A stretch of 42,764 bases of DNA from Streptomyces europaeiscabiei (GTDB taxonomy: Bacteria > Actinomycetota > Actinomycetes > Streptomycetales > Streptomycetaceae). The DNA lies in the NCBI RefSeq assembly GCF_001550375.1, contig NZ_LRTR01000662.1, positions 1 through 42,764 on the forward strand, written 5' to 3'. Both the position numbers and the translations under genes were made by a program. This document shows positions 33,105-40,112 of the stretch, in pieces (the first letter of the stretch is position 1; the number at the start of each line of letters is the position of its first letter). Below the pieces are notes generated by a model. It did no database searches, had not been told where the DNA came from, and saw only the letters and a program-made list of their open reading frames with translations.

Positions 33105-33800
33105 ATGGCGAAGATCCTCTTCGTGATCACCGCGTCCGACCACTGGACGCTGGCCGACGGAACCCGGCAGCCGGCCGGCTTCTGGGCCGAGGAAGCAATC
33201 GGCCCCTACCAGGTCTTCAAGGAGGCCGGATTCGAGATCGCGGCGGCGACGCCCGGCGGTGTGCCGCCCACGGCGGACGCGCTCAGCCTCACCGCGGACT
33301 TCAACGGCGGCGAGGAAGGCGCGTAGCGTATGCGCACCGCCCTGCACGAGGCGACCGAGCTGGCGCACCCGATGCGCATCGAGGACGTCAACATCGACGA
33401 CTACGTGGCCGTGTTCTACCCCGGCGGCTGGGGCCCGATGGAAGACCTGCCCGATGACGCCGCCTCCGGCAAGCTGCTCACCGACTGGCTCGCCTCGGGC
33501 AAGCCGGTGTCCCTGGTGTGCCACGGCCCCGCGGCGCTGCTGGCCACCATCGGCCCGGACGGGACATCCCCGTTCACCGGCTACCGTCTGACCGGCCTCT
33601 CCAACGCCGAGGAGAAGCAGAACGGTCTCGCGGACCGCGCGAAGTGGCTGCTGCAGGACCGCCTTGTCAACGAACTCGGCGCGGACTATCGCGAGACCGA
33701 GCCGTTCGCCCCGCACGTCGAGGTGGACCGCACCCTGTTCACCGGCCAGAACCCGGGCTCCGCGGTAGCCTTGGCCCAGGAACTGCTCAAGGCACTGTGA
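33105..33800 (+). pseudogene. DJ-1/PfpI-family protein interrupted by one in-frame TAG
   Basis: The ATG at 33105 has AAGGAGA upstream. One frame spans 33105-33800 and contains the whole family: KILFVITASDHWTLADGTRQ, AGFWAEEAIGPYQVFKEAGF, VAVFYPGGWGPMEDL, the nucleophile elbow VSLVCHGPAALLATI with the catalytic Cys, and HVEVDRTLFTGQNPGSAVAL. The only defect is TAG at 33324-33326 between GGEEGA and RMRTALHEAT; no frameshift is seen. The two halves would be about 73 and 157 aa, the second starting at ATG 33330. Relatives are glyoxalase III or deglycase-like stress proteins. Either a very recent pseudogene, a read-through case, or a sequencing error. Confidence 0.85.
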
Positions 33801-33823
33801 GCTGACACCAGGGCCATGTGCTC

Positions 33824-33859
33824 ACTCGGCGGCCCGGTACGCACTCCGGGCCGCCGAGT
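33824..33859 (+). terminator. strong terminator of the flavoprotein-SnoaL-DJ1 unit
   Basis: ACTCGGCGGCCCGG (33824-33837) pairs perfectly with 33846-33859 over 8 nt, followed by a T-rich stretch ending in CTTTTG, 24 nt after the stop. Confidence 0.9.
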
Positions 33860-33872
33860 CCCGTTCTGTCTT

Positions 33873-33942
33873 TTGCCATGCAGGTCGAAGCCGATATCAT
33901 TCTCATATATGGGTAAAGCTCACATGGGCAGGATCTCTCCCC
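33873..33942 (+). promoter_or_regulatory. promoter of the MmyB regulator with operator site c
   Basis: TTGCCA (33873-33878), 16 nt, TATCAT (33895-33900) is a good promoter. Site c, TGGGCAGGATCTCTCCCC (33925-33942), lies about 20 nt downstream of the expected transcription start and 38 nt before the regulator ATG, an arrangement suited to autorepression. Confidence 0.6.
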
Positions 33943-33979
33943 CCTCACAGCGCCGGGCATTTGTGCGAGGCTGCAATTC

Positions 33980-34849
33980 ATGAACCGCAACCCTCATCTG
34001 AACGAGCTGGGTGAGTTCCTCAAGGCCCGCCGTGCCGAGCTCAGTCCTTCCGAGGTCGGACTCCGCGCCGGGGAACGACGGCGTGTGAGCGGTCTGCGCC
34101 GAGAGGAGGTGGCCCTTCTCGCCGCGATCAGTACCGAGTACTACACGCGCATCGAGCAGGGCCGTCTCCAGGCATCGGCTCCCCTGCTCGACGAAATCGC
34201 CAAGACGCTCCGCCTGAACGACGACCAGCGCACCTACCTCTTCGACCTCGCGGCGAAAGAGAGAGTGCGCCCGTCCGCGTCGCGCGAGCGCCAGCAGGTG
34301 GACACGCAGCTGCAGCGCATGCTGGACGATCTCACCGCCTCCCCGGCCTTCGTCATCGGCCGGCGCACCGACATCCTGGGCTGGAACCAGCTCGCCGCCG
34401 CCCTGTGGACCGATTTCGGGCGCTACCCGGAGCAGGAGCGCGTCTTCGTCCGGCTGCTGTTCACCGAACCCTGGATGCGCGAGCTGTATGCCGACTGGGA
34501 GGAGGTCACCCGGCTGGCCATCGCCCAGCTGCGGATGGAGAGCGCGCGCTATCCCGCCGACCAGCCCCTCACCGCTCTGGTCGAGGAGCTCTCCGCCCGT
34601 GACCCACAGTTCCGGCAGTGGTGGACCGAACACGACGTCGCGATGCGCGGCAAGGGCATCAAGAAGCTTCATCACCCGGTGGTGGGCGAGCTGACACTCG
34701 ACTGGAACACGCTCACCTGCGGCACGGACCCCGACCAGCACATCATCGTGTGGAACGCCGAACCCGGTACCCCGTCCCACGACGGACTACGTCTCCTGGC
34801 CTCCTGGGCCGCGGACCAGAAGCCGACGGCGTCCGACCCCGCCACCTGA
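33980..34849 (+). CDS. XRE-family regulator with MmyB-like ligand-binding domain
   Basis: 289-aa regulator from the ATG at 33980. The N-terminal HTH (residues 8-70) reads LGEFLKARRAELSPSEVGLR, then GLRREEVALLAAISTEYYTR and IEQGRLQASAPLLDEIAKTL, the hallmark of this family. The C-terminal MmyB-like domain (about 105-275) shows LQRMLDDLTASPAFVIGRRT, DILGWNQLAAALW, LLFTEPWMRELYADWEEVTR and HHPVVGELTLDWNTLTCGTD, DQHIIVWNAEPGTPSHDGL. Such domains bind hydrophobic ligands, and the genes usually neighbour reductases they control. An operator-like dyad stands before this gene and before most genes around it, so this is the likely master of the local regulon. Part of a second copy lies at 36553-36642. 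Confidence 0.93.
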   Translation: MNRNPHLNELGEFLKARRAELSPSEVGLRAGERRRVSGLRREEVALLAAISTEYYTRIEQGRLQASAPLLDEIAKTLRLNDDQRTYLFDLAAKERVRPSASRERQQVDTQLQRMLDDLTASPAFVIGRRTDILGWNQLAAALWTDFGRYPEQERVFVRLLFTEPWMRELYADWEEVTRLAIAQLRMESARYPADQPLTALVEELSARDPQFRQWWTEHDVAMRGKGIKKLHHPVVGELTLDWNTLTCGTDPDQHIIVWNAEPGTPSHDGLRLLASWAADQKPTASDPAT

Positions 34850-34873
34850 GCCCTCTCCCACTTACGTCCGCAG

Positions 34874-34891
34874 GGGGAGAAATCCTTCCCC
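34874..34891. promoter_or_regulatory. MmyB-regulon operator, site d (GGGGAGAAATCCTTCCCC)
   Basis: Dyad 25 nt after the regulator stop and about 60-80 nt before the MFS remnant. Because CAGGGG and CCCCTG also pair as a hairpin, it might instead serve as a terminator. Confidence 0.5.
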
Positions 34892-34953
34892 TGGCCAGGG
34901 CTGCACTGGCTAAACAGGAGTCGCCTGCACGAGCTGGAAAATGTCAGCGGACA

Positions 34954-35175
34954 TTGATGAACCAGAGCATCTCTGCGGCCTGCCTCCCGTACAGAGCCCC
35001 GCCCAGCGGAGAGTACGACCTCTGTCACAGCAACTTCCTCGGCGACGCCATCGGCTCGGCCGCCGCGAGGGCGCTGTGAGCGTCGGGCGGTTGAGCGGCC
35101 GTGACCATTGCCGACGTTGCCCTCAGTTGCTTCGTCCTCGCCGTCTGAGCGCTCGGACGCCGAGCCCGCTCGTTC
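34954..35175 (+). pseudogene. 3' end of an MFS transporter with TGA at three Trp positions
   Basis: One frame reads MNQSISAACLPYRAPP, then SNFLGDAIGSAAARAL, stop, ASGG, stop, AAVTIADVALSCFVLAV, stop, ALGRRARS. The intact MFS at 37845-39083 ends SNFIGG-like, SAAASVLWSVGGWNAVSLTG, AGLGCVALLVWALGRRGPLL. All three stops (TGA at 35077, 35092 and 35146) fall exactly on its Trp residues, each followed by GCG. The MNQS part is more divergent, consistent with small compensating indels. The rest of the transporter is missing. Site d lies upstream, as it would for a regulon transporter. Confidence 0.65.
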
Positions 35176-35235
35176 CGCCTCAGGATGATCCTGCCTCAGG
35201 CTTCAGGCCGTCCCACGTACTTGCTCCGCTCGCAT

Positions 35236-35284
35236 ACCGGAGCGGGACCGCGAGGAGCATCGCATCTCGCGGTCCCGCTCCGGT
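35236..35284 (+). terminator. 19-bp perfect hairpin insulating the oxidoreductase promoter
   Basis: 35236-35254 pairs with 35266-35284 without mismatch over an 11-nt loop; there is no T tract. It ends 4 nt before the G run of operator site e. Confidence 0.85.
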
Positions 35285-35289
35285 CATGG

Positions 35290-35307
35290 GGGGAGAGATT
35301 CGTCCCC
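35290..35307. promoter_or_regulatory. MmyB-regulon operator, site e (GGGGAGAGATTCGTCCCC)
   Basis: Best-centred dyad of the set; the arms extend to six G and six C (35288-35309). It lies 104 nt before the quinone oxidoreductase start. Confidence 0.7.
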
Positions 35308-35411
35308 CCAATGACCTCATCCCAGCCAAGAACCTTCCCCTTTTCCGGGCGCACACGAGACGGGAGGGTCAGACACCCAACGACCGCATGCCAAACAATG
35401 AGGTGCTTCGA

Positions 35412-36344
35412 ATGAAGGCTGTAGGTTTCACGGAATTCGGTGGGCCGGAGGTGCTTCAGGTTCTCGAACTGCCCGCTCCCGATGCCGGTCCGGGCGAGGT
35501 CCGCATCCGGGTGCACGCCGCGACCGTCAACGCGGTCGATGCCCTTCAGCGCAGCGGAGTCGCCCGGTCGCCGGACGCCCAACCGCCGTTCGTTCCCGGC
35601 ATGGAAGCCGCAGGGGTCGTGGACCAGATAGGCACCGGTACGAACACGGACCTGCGCGTCGGCGACCGCGTGATGGCGATCGTGCTTTCCAACGGCTCCC
35701 ACGGCGCCTACGCCGAGCAGGTCGTGGTACCGGTGGAGTCGGTCGTCCGCGCTCCTGACGCTACGACCGACGTGCAGGCAGCAACCCTCCCGATGAACGG
35801 CCTGACCGCGCGACTGGCCCTGGACACCCTCCGCCTGGAGCCCGGCCAGACTGTCGCGATCACCGGAGCGGCCGGCGCGGTCGGCGGATACGCCGTCCAA
35901 CTGGCCAAGGCGGACGGACTGCGGGTGGTCGCCGACGCCTCGGAGCAGGACGAGGCACTGATCAAGGAACTCGGTGCAGACGTCGTACTTCGTCGCGGCG
36001 CCGAGTACCCAGGCAGTGTCCGCGCAGAGGTCCCGGAGGGCGTCGACGGACTCGTCGACACCGCGTCGCTCGGCGCTCTCACCGCTCATGCGGTACGCGA
36101 CGGCGGCCGGGTGGTGACACTGCTCGGCTACGACGGCCCCGGCGAACGAGACATCACCTACGAGCCGATCGTCGTGTTCCGTTACGCCCGGGAGCACGCC
36201 AGGCTCGACCGGCTCCGGCAGCAGGCGGAGGACGGCCTCATCACACTCCGGGTCGCCAAGTCGTTCCCGGCGGAACAGGCCACCGAGGCGCACCGGCTCC
36301 TCGCCGTCGGCGGCGTGCGGGGCCGACTGGTCCTGACCTTCTGA
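35412..36344 (+). CDS. zinc-free quinone oxidoreductase (MDR superfamily)
   Basis: 310-aa NADPH-dependent reductase; ATG at 35412 with GAGGTG 6 nt upstream. Seen: MKAVGFTEFGGPEVLQVLEL, VRIRVHAATVNAVDALQRSG, PFVPGMEAAGVVDQIG, the NADPH loop VAITGAAGAVGGYAVQLAKA, and the C-terminal FPAEQATEAHRLLAVGGVRG. No zinc ligands. It differs clearly from the paralogue at 10082-11029. It is placed in the MmyB regulon by site e, insulated from upstream transcription by a strong hairpin and ended by another. Likely role: reduction of quinones or reactive enones. Confidence 0.9.
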   Translation: MKAVGFTEFGGPEVLQVLELPAPDAGPGEVRIRVHAATVNAVDALQRSGVARSPDAQPPFVPGMEAAGVVDQIGTGTNTDLRVGDRVMAIVLSNGSHGAYAEQVVVPVESVVRAPDATTDVQAATLPMNGLTARLALDTLRLEPGQTVAITGAAGAVGGYAVQLAKADGLRVVADASEQDEALIKELGADVVLRRGAEYPGSVRAEVPEGVDGLVDTASLGALTAHAVRDGGRVVTLLGYDGPGERDITYEPIVVFRYAREHARLDRLRQQAEDGLITLRVAKSFPAEQATEAHRLLAVGGVRGRLVLTF

Positions 36345-36395
36345 GCAGAGTCAAGTACGGGCACAGGGGCGGCAGCCCCCAGCGCCACCTCACGC

Positions 36396-36427
36396 TGCGG
36401 CCGGACGTCGAACGACGTCCGGCCGCA
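36396..36427 (+). terminator. 15-bp perfect hairpin after the oxidoreductase
   Basis: TGCGGCCGGACGTCG (36396-36410) and its reverse complement (36413-36427) with 2 nt between, about 50 nt after the stop. Confidence 0.85.
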
Positions 36428-36552
36428 CTCTCGCGCAATCGGTCGGAGCTGGACCACCAGCTGGATCGTTCGCGAGGAGCCGTCCAAGCTGGTATCAGCA
36501 TTGCCCAGGGCACCGGTGACCATGATCCTTCAGGCCGGTTCACAGACTGTCT

Positions 36553-36642
36553 GAAGAGGGCGGCGGCGAGCTGGTTCCAGCCCAGGATGTCGGTGCGCCG
36601 GCCGGTGACGGAGGCGTGGGAGGCGGTGAGATCGTCCAGCAC
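36553..36642 (-). pseudogene. fragment of a second MmyB-type regulator
   Basis: The minus strand encodes LDDLTASHASVTGRRTDI and LGWNQLAAALF, matching residues about 114-142 of the regulator at 33980. Over about 80 nt the DNA differs from that gene at only four positions, then similarity ends abruptly on both sides. It lies just beyond the stop of the SDR gene. MmyB genes are often paired with an SDR, so either a second regulator once stood here or a piece was copied by recombination. Confidence 0.75.
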
Positions 36643-36691
36643 GAGTCAGGAGAGGGGAGCGTTCGAGACGCTCGCCCGCTCCGGACACGCA

Positions 36692-37654
36692 CTACGAGGC
36701 GAAGGGGTTCACGCCCGTCAGTTCCGCCGACAGCTCCCACAGACGCGCCGCCTGCCCGGGATCGATCGCCCAGTCCTTCACACCGCGCATCTCACCGTCG
36801 GCGGGAGCAGGCTCGGCGACATCGCAGTCCTCCAGGTAGAGGCCGCCCAGGTCGGCCAGCTGGGGTGACGTCGCCGCCCAGACCTGCGTGGCCGCACCCT
36901 GCTGCGGGTTCTTGAAGAATTCCGGGTTCCTCAGGTTGCCGTCCTCGTCGAACCAGCCGAACCCCATCTTCTCCTCCTCGGCCACGTGCCGCAGGAGCGG
37001 CGTGATGATGACGCCGGGATGGAGGGCGAAGGCGCGGACGCCGGAGTCCTTGGCGAGCCTGTCCAGGTGCACGGCAAAGAGCGCGTTCGCGGTCTTGGCC
37101 TGCCCGTACGCCTGCCACTTGTCGTAGCCCTGCTTCCAGTGGATGTCGTCCCAGCGGATGCCGGACATGTGGTGACCGCCGGACGAGACGGAGACGACAC
37201 GTGCGCCGCCGGTTTCGAGGGCCGGCCACAGACGGTTGACGAGGGCGAAGTGGCCGAGGTGGTTGGTGGCGAACTGCGCCTCCCAGCCGGGCCCGACCCG
37301 CGTTTCGGGACAGGCCATGATCCCGGCGCTGTCGATGACGAAGTCGACGGGCCTGCCCGAGGCGAGAAACCGCTCCGCGAAGCCGCGCACGCTCTCCAGA
37401 TCGCCGAGGTCCAGCTCATCCACGTCGACGCCGGGAACCCCGTCCAGCGCCTCCCGCGCGTCGGCCGGCCGACGCGCGGGGACGACGACGCGGGCGCCGG
37501 CCCGGGTCAGCGCACGGGCGGTCTCCAAGCCGATGCCCGAGTAGCCGCCGGTGACGATCGCGAGCCTCCCGTTCAGGTCGATGCCCCGGAGGACGTCGTC
37601 GGCGGTGCTCGTGCCGTCAAAACCGGAGCCGATCTTGTGCTGTGTAGTGGTCAT
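36692..37654 (-). CDS. short-chain dehydrogenase/reductase
   Basis: 320-aa NAD(P)-dependent SDR; ATG at 37654 with TTTGGAG upstream, overlapping the stop of the 48-aa ORF (ATGA). Cofactor loop RLAIVTGGYSGIGLETARAL, the NAG-equivalent FVIDSAGIMA, the catalytic Ser in VSVSSGGHHMSGIRWDDIHW, and YxxxK as YGQAKTANALF. The C-terminus LWELSAELTGVNPFAS is typical of the WWOX/retinol-dehydrogenase-like SDRs that accompany MmyB regulators in actinobacteria. Last gene of a three-gene unit: MFS, small ORF, SDR. Confidence 0.92.
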   Translation of the reverse strand: MTTTQHKIGSGFDGTSTADDVLRGIDLNGRLAIVTGGYSGIGLETARALTRAGARVVVPARRPADAREALDGVPGVDVDELDLGDLESVRGFAERFLASGRPVDFVIDSAGIMACPETRVGPGWEAQFATNHLGHFALVNRLWPALETGGARVVSVSSGGHHMSGIRWDDIHWKQGYDKWQAYGQAKTANALFAVHLDRLAKDSGVRAFALHPGVIITPLLRHVAEEEKMGFGWFDEDGNLRNPEFFKNPQQGAATQVWAATSPQLADLGGLYLEDCDVAEPAPADGEMRGVKDWAIDPGQAARLWELSAELTGVNPFAS

Positions 37655-37797
37655 GCCCAAACGCTCCAAACCAGAGCAGCGGAGAAGAATTTGCCTTCGG
37701 TGCCTGCCGCGTCCAACTCGGCGAGCCGTACGTCGTCGGCGATGTCGATGCGCGCGTCGAGAGACGGCGTAGTGGTCTTCGACGCGACGACGCGCAT
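37651..37797 (-). CDS. 48-aa small protein coupled to the SDR
   Basis: ATG at 37797 preceded by a strong GAGGAAGGA, 6-8 nt upstream. The product starts MRVVASKTTTPSLDARIDIA and ends GKFFSAALVWSVWA; codon use has high GC3 in the first half. The stop overlaps the SDR start by ATGA, so translation is coupled. It lies 47 nt after the MFS stop, inside the same unit. No family recognised; a leader-type ORF, an SDR partner or a shortened former gene are all possible. Confidence 0.6.
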   Translation of the reverse strand: MRVVASKTTTPSLDARIDIADDVRLAELDAAGTEGKFFSAALVWSVWA

Positions 37798-37844
37798 GGC
37801 TGTCCTTCCTCAGCCAGGTCGTGATGCCGGTGATGGTCGGTCGT

Positions 37845-39083
37845 TCAGTTGCTTCGCTCGTTGAGGAGCGGTCCGCGGCGGCCGAGGGCCCACACAAGGA
37901 GTGCGACGCAGCCGAGGCCTGCGCCGGTCAGGGAGACGGCGTTCCAGCCGCCGACGGACCACAGGACGGAGGCGGCTGCGGAGCCGACCGCGCCGCCGAT
38001 GAAGTTGCAGGTGACGAAGGCCGTGTTGAGGCGGCTTCGGGCCTGCGGGGCGACCGCGAACAGCCGTGTCTGGTTGAGGATGTTCACGCCCTGTACGGCG
38101 ACGTCGAGCAGCACGATGGCCACGATGAGCCCCGCTACGGAACGGCCGGCGAACGCCGCCACGACGAAGGAGACCACTATCGCTGCCCACCCCCATCCGG
38201 TCGCCTGCATGGACCGGCCCCGGTCGTGGAGCCGCCCCGCACGCTGGGCGGCCAGCGCCCCCGCCAGCCCGATGAGGCCGAACAGGCCGATGACGGAGAC
38301 CGAATAGGAGAACGGCTGCGCGCTGAGCAGGAAGGTCAGGGCGGTCCAGAACATGGTGAAGACGCCAAAGGCGGTGGCACCGAGAAACAGGGTCCAGCGC
38401 ACTGCCCGCTCATGCCGGATCACCTGCCAGACCGAAACCAACAACTGGGGGTAGGACAGGTGAGCCTTCGGGGCGAGCGAAGGGATCGCACGACGAAGGA
38501 GCAGAGCGAAGGCGACGGAGACCGCCGCGGCGACGAAGTAGACGGCGCGCCATCCCGCGGCATCCGCGATGAGTCCGCTGATGGTGCGTGAGGTGAGGAT
38601 GCCAAGGAGCAGCCCCGAGACCACCATCCCGACCACCTGCCCGCGGTTGGTGTCGTCAGCGAGATCACCGGCGAGCGGGGTGAGCAGCTGGCCGCTGACC
38701 GTGGTCAAGCCCAGGAGTGTGGTCGCGACCAGGAGCGCGCCGATGGACGGAGCGAGCGCACAAGCGATGAGGGCGAGGGCCGCGCAGAGCATCAGCCCGG
38801 GGATGAACCGGCGCCGGTCGAGTACATCACCGAGGGGCACCAGCAGCAGTGCTCCGGCCGCGTAGCCGATCTGTGTGACTGTCACGAGCCAGCCTGCCAG
38901 CGCGGTGGAGGAATGCAGGTCCCCGCCGATGAAGTCGAGGAGCGGTTGTGCCCAATAGAGGTTCGCGACCGCGGTGCCGCCGGCGAGAGCGAACAGCAGA
39001 GTCAGGCCGCGACTCATTCTGTTCCTGTCCGCTGCGTTCGGGGCGCTCGCAGTGGGCGGCGTGGGGGTGTCCGGGGTAGCCAT
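37845..39083 (-). CDS. MFS transporter (12-TM, sugar-efflux/drug-resistance type)
   Basis: 412-aa major facilitator protein, ATG at 39083 (MATPDTPTPP), with a Met 22 codons on (MSRGLTLLF) as alternative. It begins LTLLFALAGGTAVANLYWAQ and has an A-type loop GALLLVPLGDVLDRRRFIPG; twelve hydrophobic segments can be counted to the end. Close in sequence to the remnant at 34954. It heads the unit MFS, small ORF, SDR; operator site j lies 44 nt upstream. Remarkably the frame is open upstream through a G6PDH fragment to 39533, so a fused product is possible in principle. Likely exports the compound handled by the regulon. Confidence 0.9.
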   Translation of the reverse strand: MATPDTPTPPTASAPNAADRNRMSRGLTLLFALAGGTAVANLYWAQPLLDFIGGDLHSSTALAGWLVTVTQIGYAAGALLLVPLGDVLDRRRFIPGLMLCAALALIACALAPSIGALLVATTLLGLTTVSGQLLTPLAGDLADDTNRGQVVGMVVSGLLLGILTSRTISGLIADAAGWRAVYFVAAAVSVAFALLLRRAIPSLAPKAHLSYPQLLVSVWQVIRHERAVRWTLFLGATAFGVFTMFWTALTFLLSAQPFSYSVSVIGLFGLIGLAGALAAQRAGRLHDRGRSMQATGWGWAAIVVSFVVAAFAGRSVAGLIVAIVLLDVAVQGVNILNQTRLFAVAPQARSRLNTAFVTCNFIGGAVGSAAASVLWSVGGWNAVSLTGAGLGCVALLVWALGRRGPLLNERSN

Positions 39084-39126
39084 GGGTGGGTGTCCAGGTG
39101 ACTGCGAGTCGACGGCATCTTCAGGG

Positions 39127-39144
39127 TGGGGCGGATCTCTCCGG
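39127..39144 (-). promoter_or_regulatory. MmyB-regulon operator, site j (CCGGAGAGATCCGCCCCA)
   Basis: Read on the minus strand it matches site e at 14 of 18 positions. It begins exactly where similarity to G6PDH ends and lies just before the MFS gene. Weaker than sites a, e and f because the left arm is poor. Confidence 0.4.
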
Positions 39145-39490
39145 CCGCGTACGTGGTTCTCGGGCCGGACGGTACGGACGGCGCCGAGGGCTCGGATGCG
39201 TTCGTCGAGGACGTCGGCGGCCGATCCGGTGCGCGGTGCGTCCATGACGAAGTGGGCGAGCATCTGCAGCAGGTGGTTCTGGACCACGTCGCGCAGGCAG
39301 CCGGTCGCATCGTGGAAGCCGCCGCGGTCGGCCACGTCGAAGTCCTCGGCCATGGTGATCTGGACGCTGCGTGCGAAGCGGCGGTCCAGGACGGCGTTGA
39401 TGGTGGTGTTGCCGAAGCGGAAGGTCAGCAGGTCCTCGATGACGTCCTTGGCGAGGAAGTGGTCGACGCGGCGCAGTCGTTCCTCGCCGT
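39144..39490 (-). pseudogene. zwf: internal fragment of glucose-6-phosphate dehydrogenase
   Basis: The minus-strand frame reads LRRVDHFLAKDVIEDLLTFR, FGNTTINAVLDRRFARSVQI, TMAEDFDVADRGGFHDATGC and LRDVVQNHLLQMLAHFVMDA, ending PENHVRG. This matches the middle of G6PDH (the RIDHYLGKE-equivalent catalytic region through the AED and RDVVQNHL segments). The N-terminal NADP domain and the C-terminal 170 or so residues are absent, and the frame has no ATG/GTG before 39353. The fragment continues in frame, without stop, into the MFS gene. The insertion join coincides with operator site j. Confidence 0.85.
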
Positions 39491-39533
39491 GGCTGCCGGA
39501 CTGAGGGCACTTCTCGGTGGGGTGCGGCTCTGA

Positions 39534-39837
39534 TCATCTGTGACTCGCTCCTTGGGCCCGAGACCCGACAGAGCACCGGCGTTCGCCACCGCCCCGAAGG
39601 CTCATTGGTGAGCTGACACGGCCCACCGAGGAAGTAGCCGCCGGCAGTGGCCAGAATCGCTACGCCAGACTCCACGGGACGACCGTCCAAATGTCGTGAC
39701 AACGCGACGCCTGACGGGCTACGCGCATCACGTCTGCGTATCCGTCTCCGCGCTCTGCGCTCTGCGTCGGACAATAAACTTCCCTTTGTCGAGGAGAAAG
39801 TAAAGATGACGTTGCCCTCCCCGGTACGAGTTATCCA
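39534..39837. other. no supported gene
   Basis: Short frames only, none with domain features or a ribosome site. It may hold debris upstream of the G6PDH fragment and, at its right end, promoter sequence for the DHA2 exporter (AATAAACTTCCC and GAGTTATCC near 39773-39836). Confidence 0.35.
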
Positions 39838-39855
39838 GGGGACAGATTCCTCCCC
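39838..39855. promoter_or_regulatory. MmyB-regulon operator, site f (GGGGACAGATTCCTCCCC)
   Basis: Dyad almost identical to site a, 258 nt before the DHA2 exporter start. Confidence 0.7.
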
Positions 39856-39994
39856 CCATACGGCGATGCGCACTTGATGCCCCGCAGCTATCGTCCTGGT
39901 GACTCAGCGCGTTGACGCCCTGAACAGAGACGAGCCGAGCCCCGCCCGGTACAGAGGTGGCACCAGTCCGTCATTCCACCGGTCGGCTGCCGGC

Positions 39995-40012
39995 TGGGAC
40001 AGATTCTTCTCC
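39995..40012. promoter_or_regulatory. MmyB-regulon operator, site g (TGGGACAGATTCTTCTCC)
   Basis: Second copy before the DHA2 exporter, 157 nt downstream of site f (about 15 helical turns) and 101 nt before the start codon. Confidence 0.6.
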
Positions 40013-40112
40013 CATTCTCCGTCGCGGCAGGCATGGAATTGCCCCATGTGTAAATTCCGGCGTAATGCCGTGCCCGACAAGGTCACAAAGAAATCGACTT
40101 CAGGAGGCGGCA

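Noticed and set aside
37681..37695. GGCAAATTCTTCTCC on the minus strand, resembling the right half of the MmyB operator, just before the SDR.
   Set aside because: It lies inside the coding sequence of the well-supported 48-aa ORF and has only one good arm.
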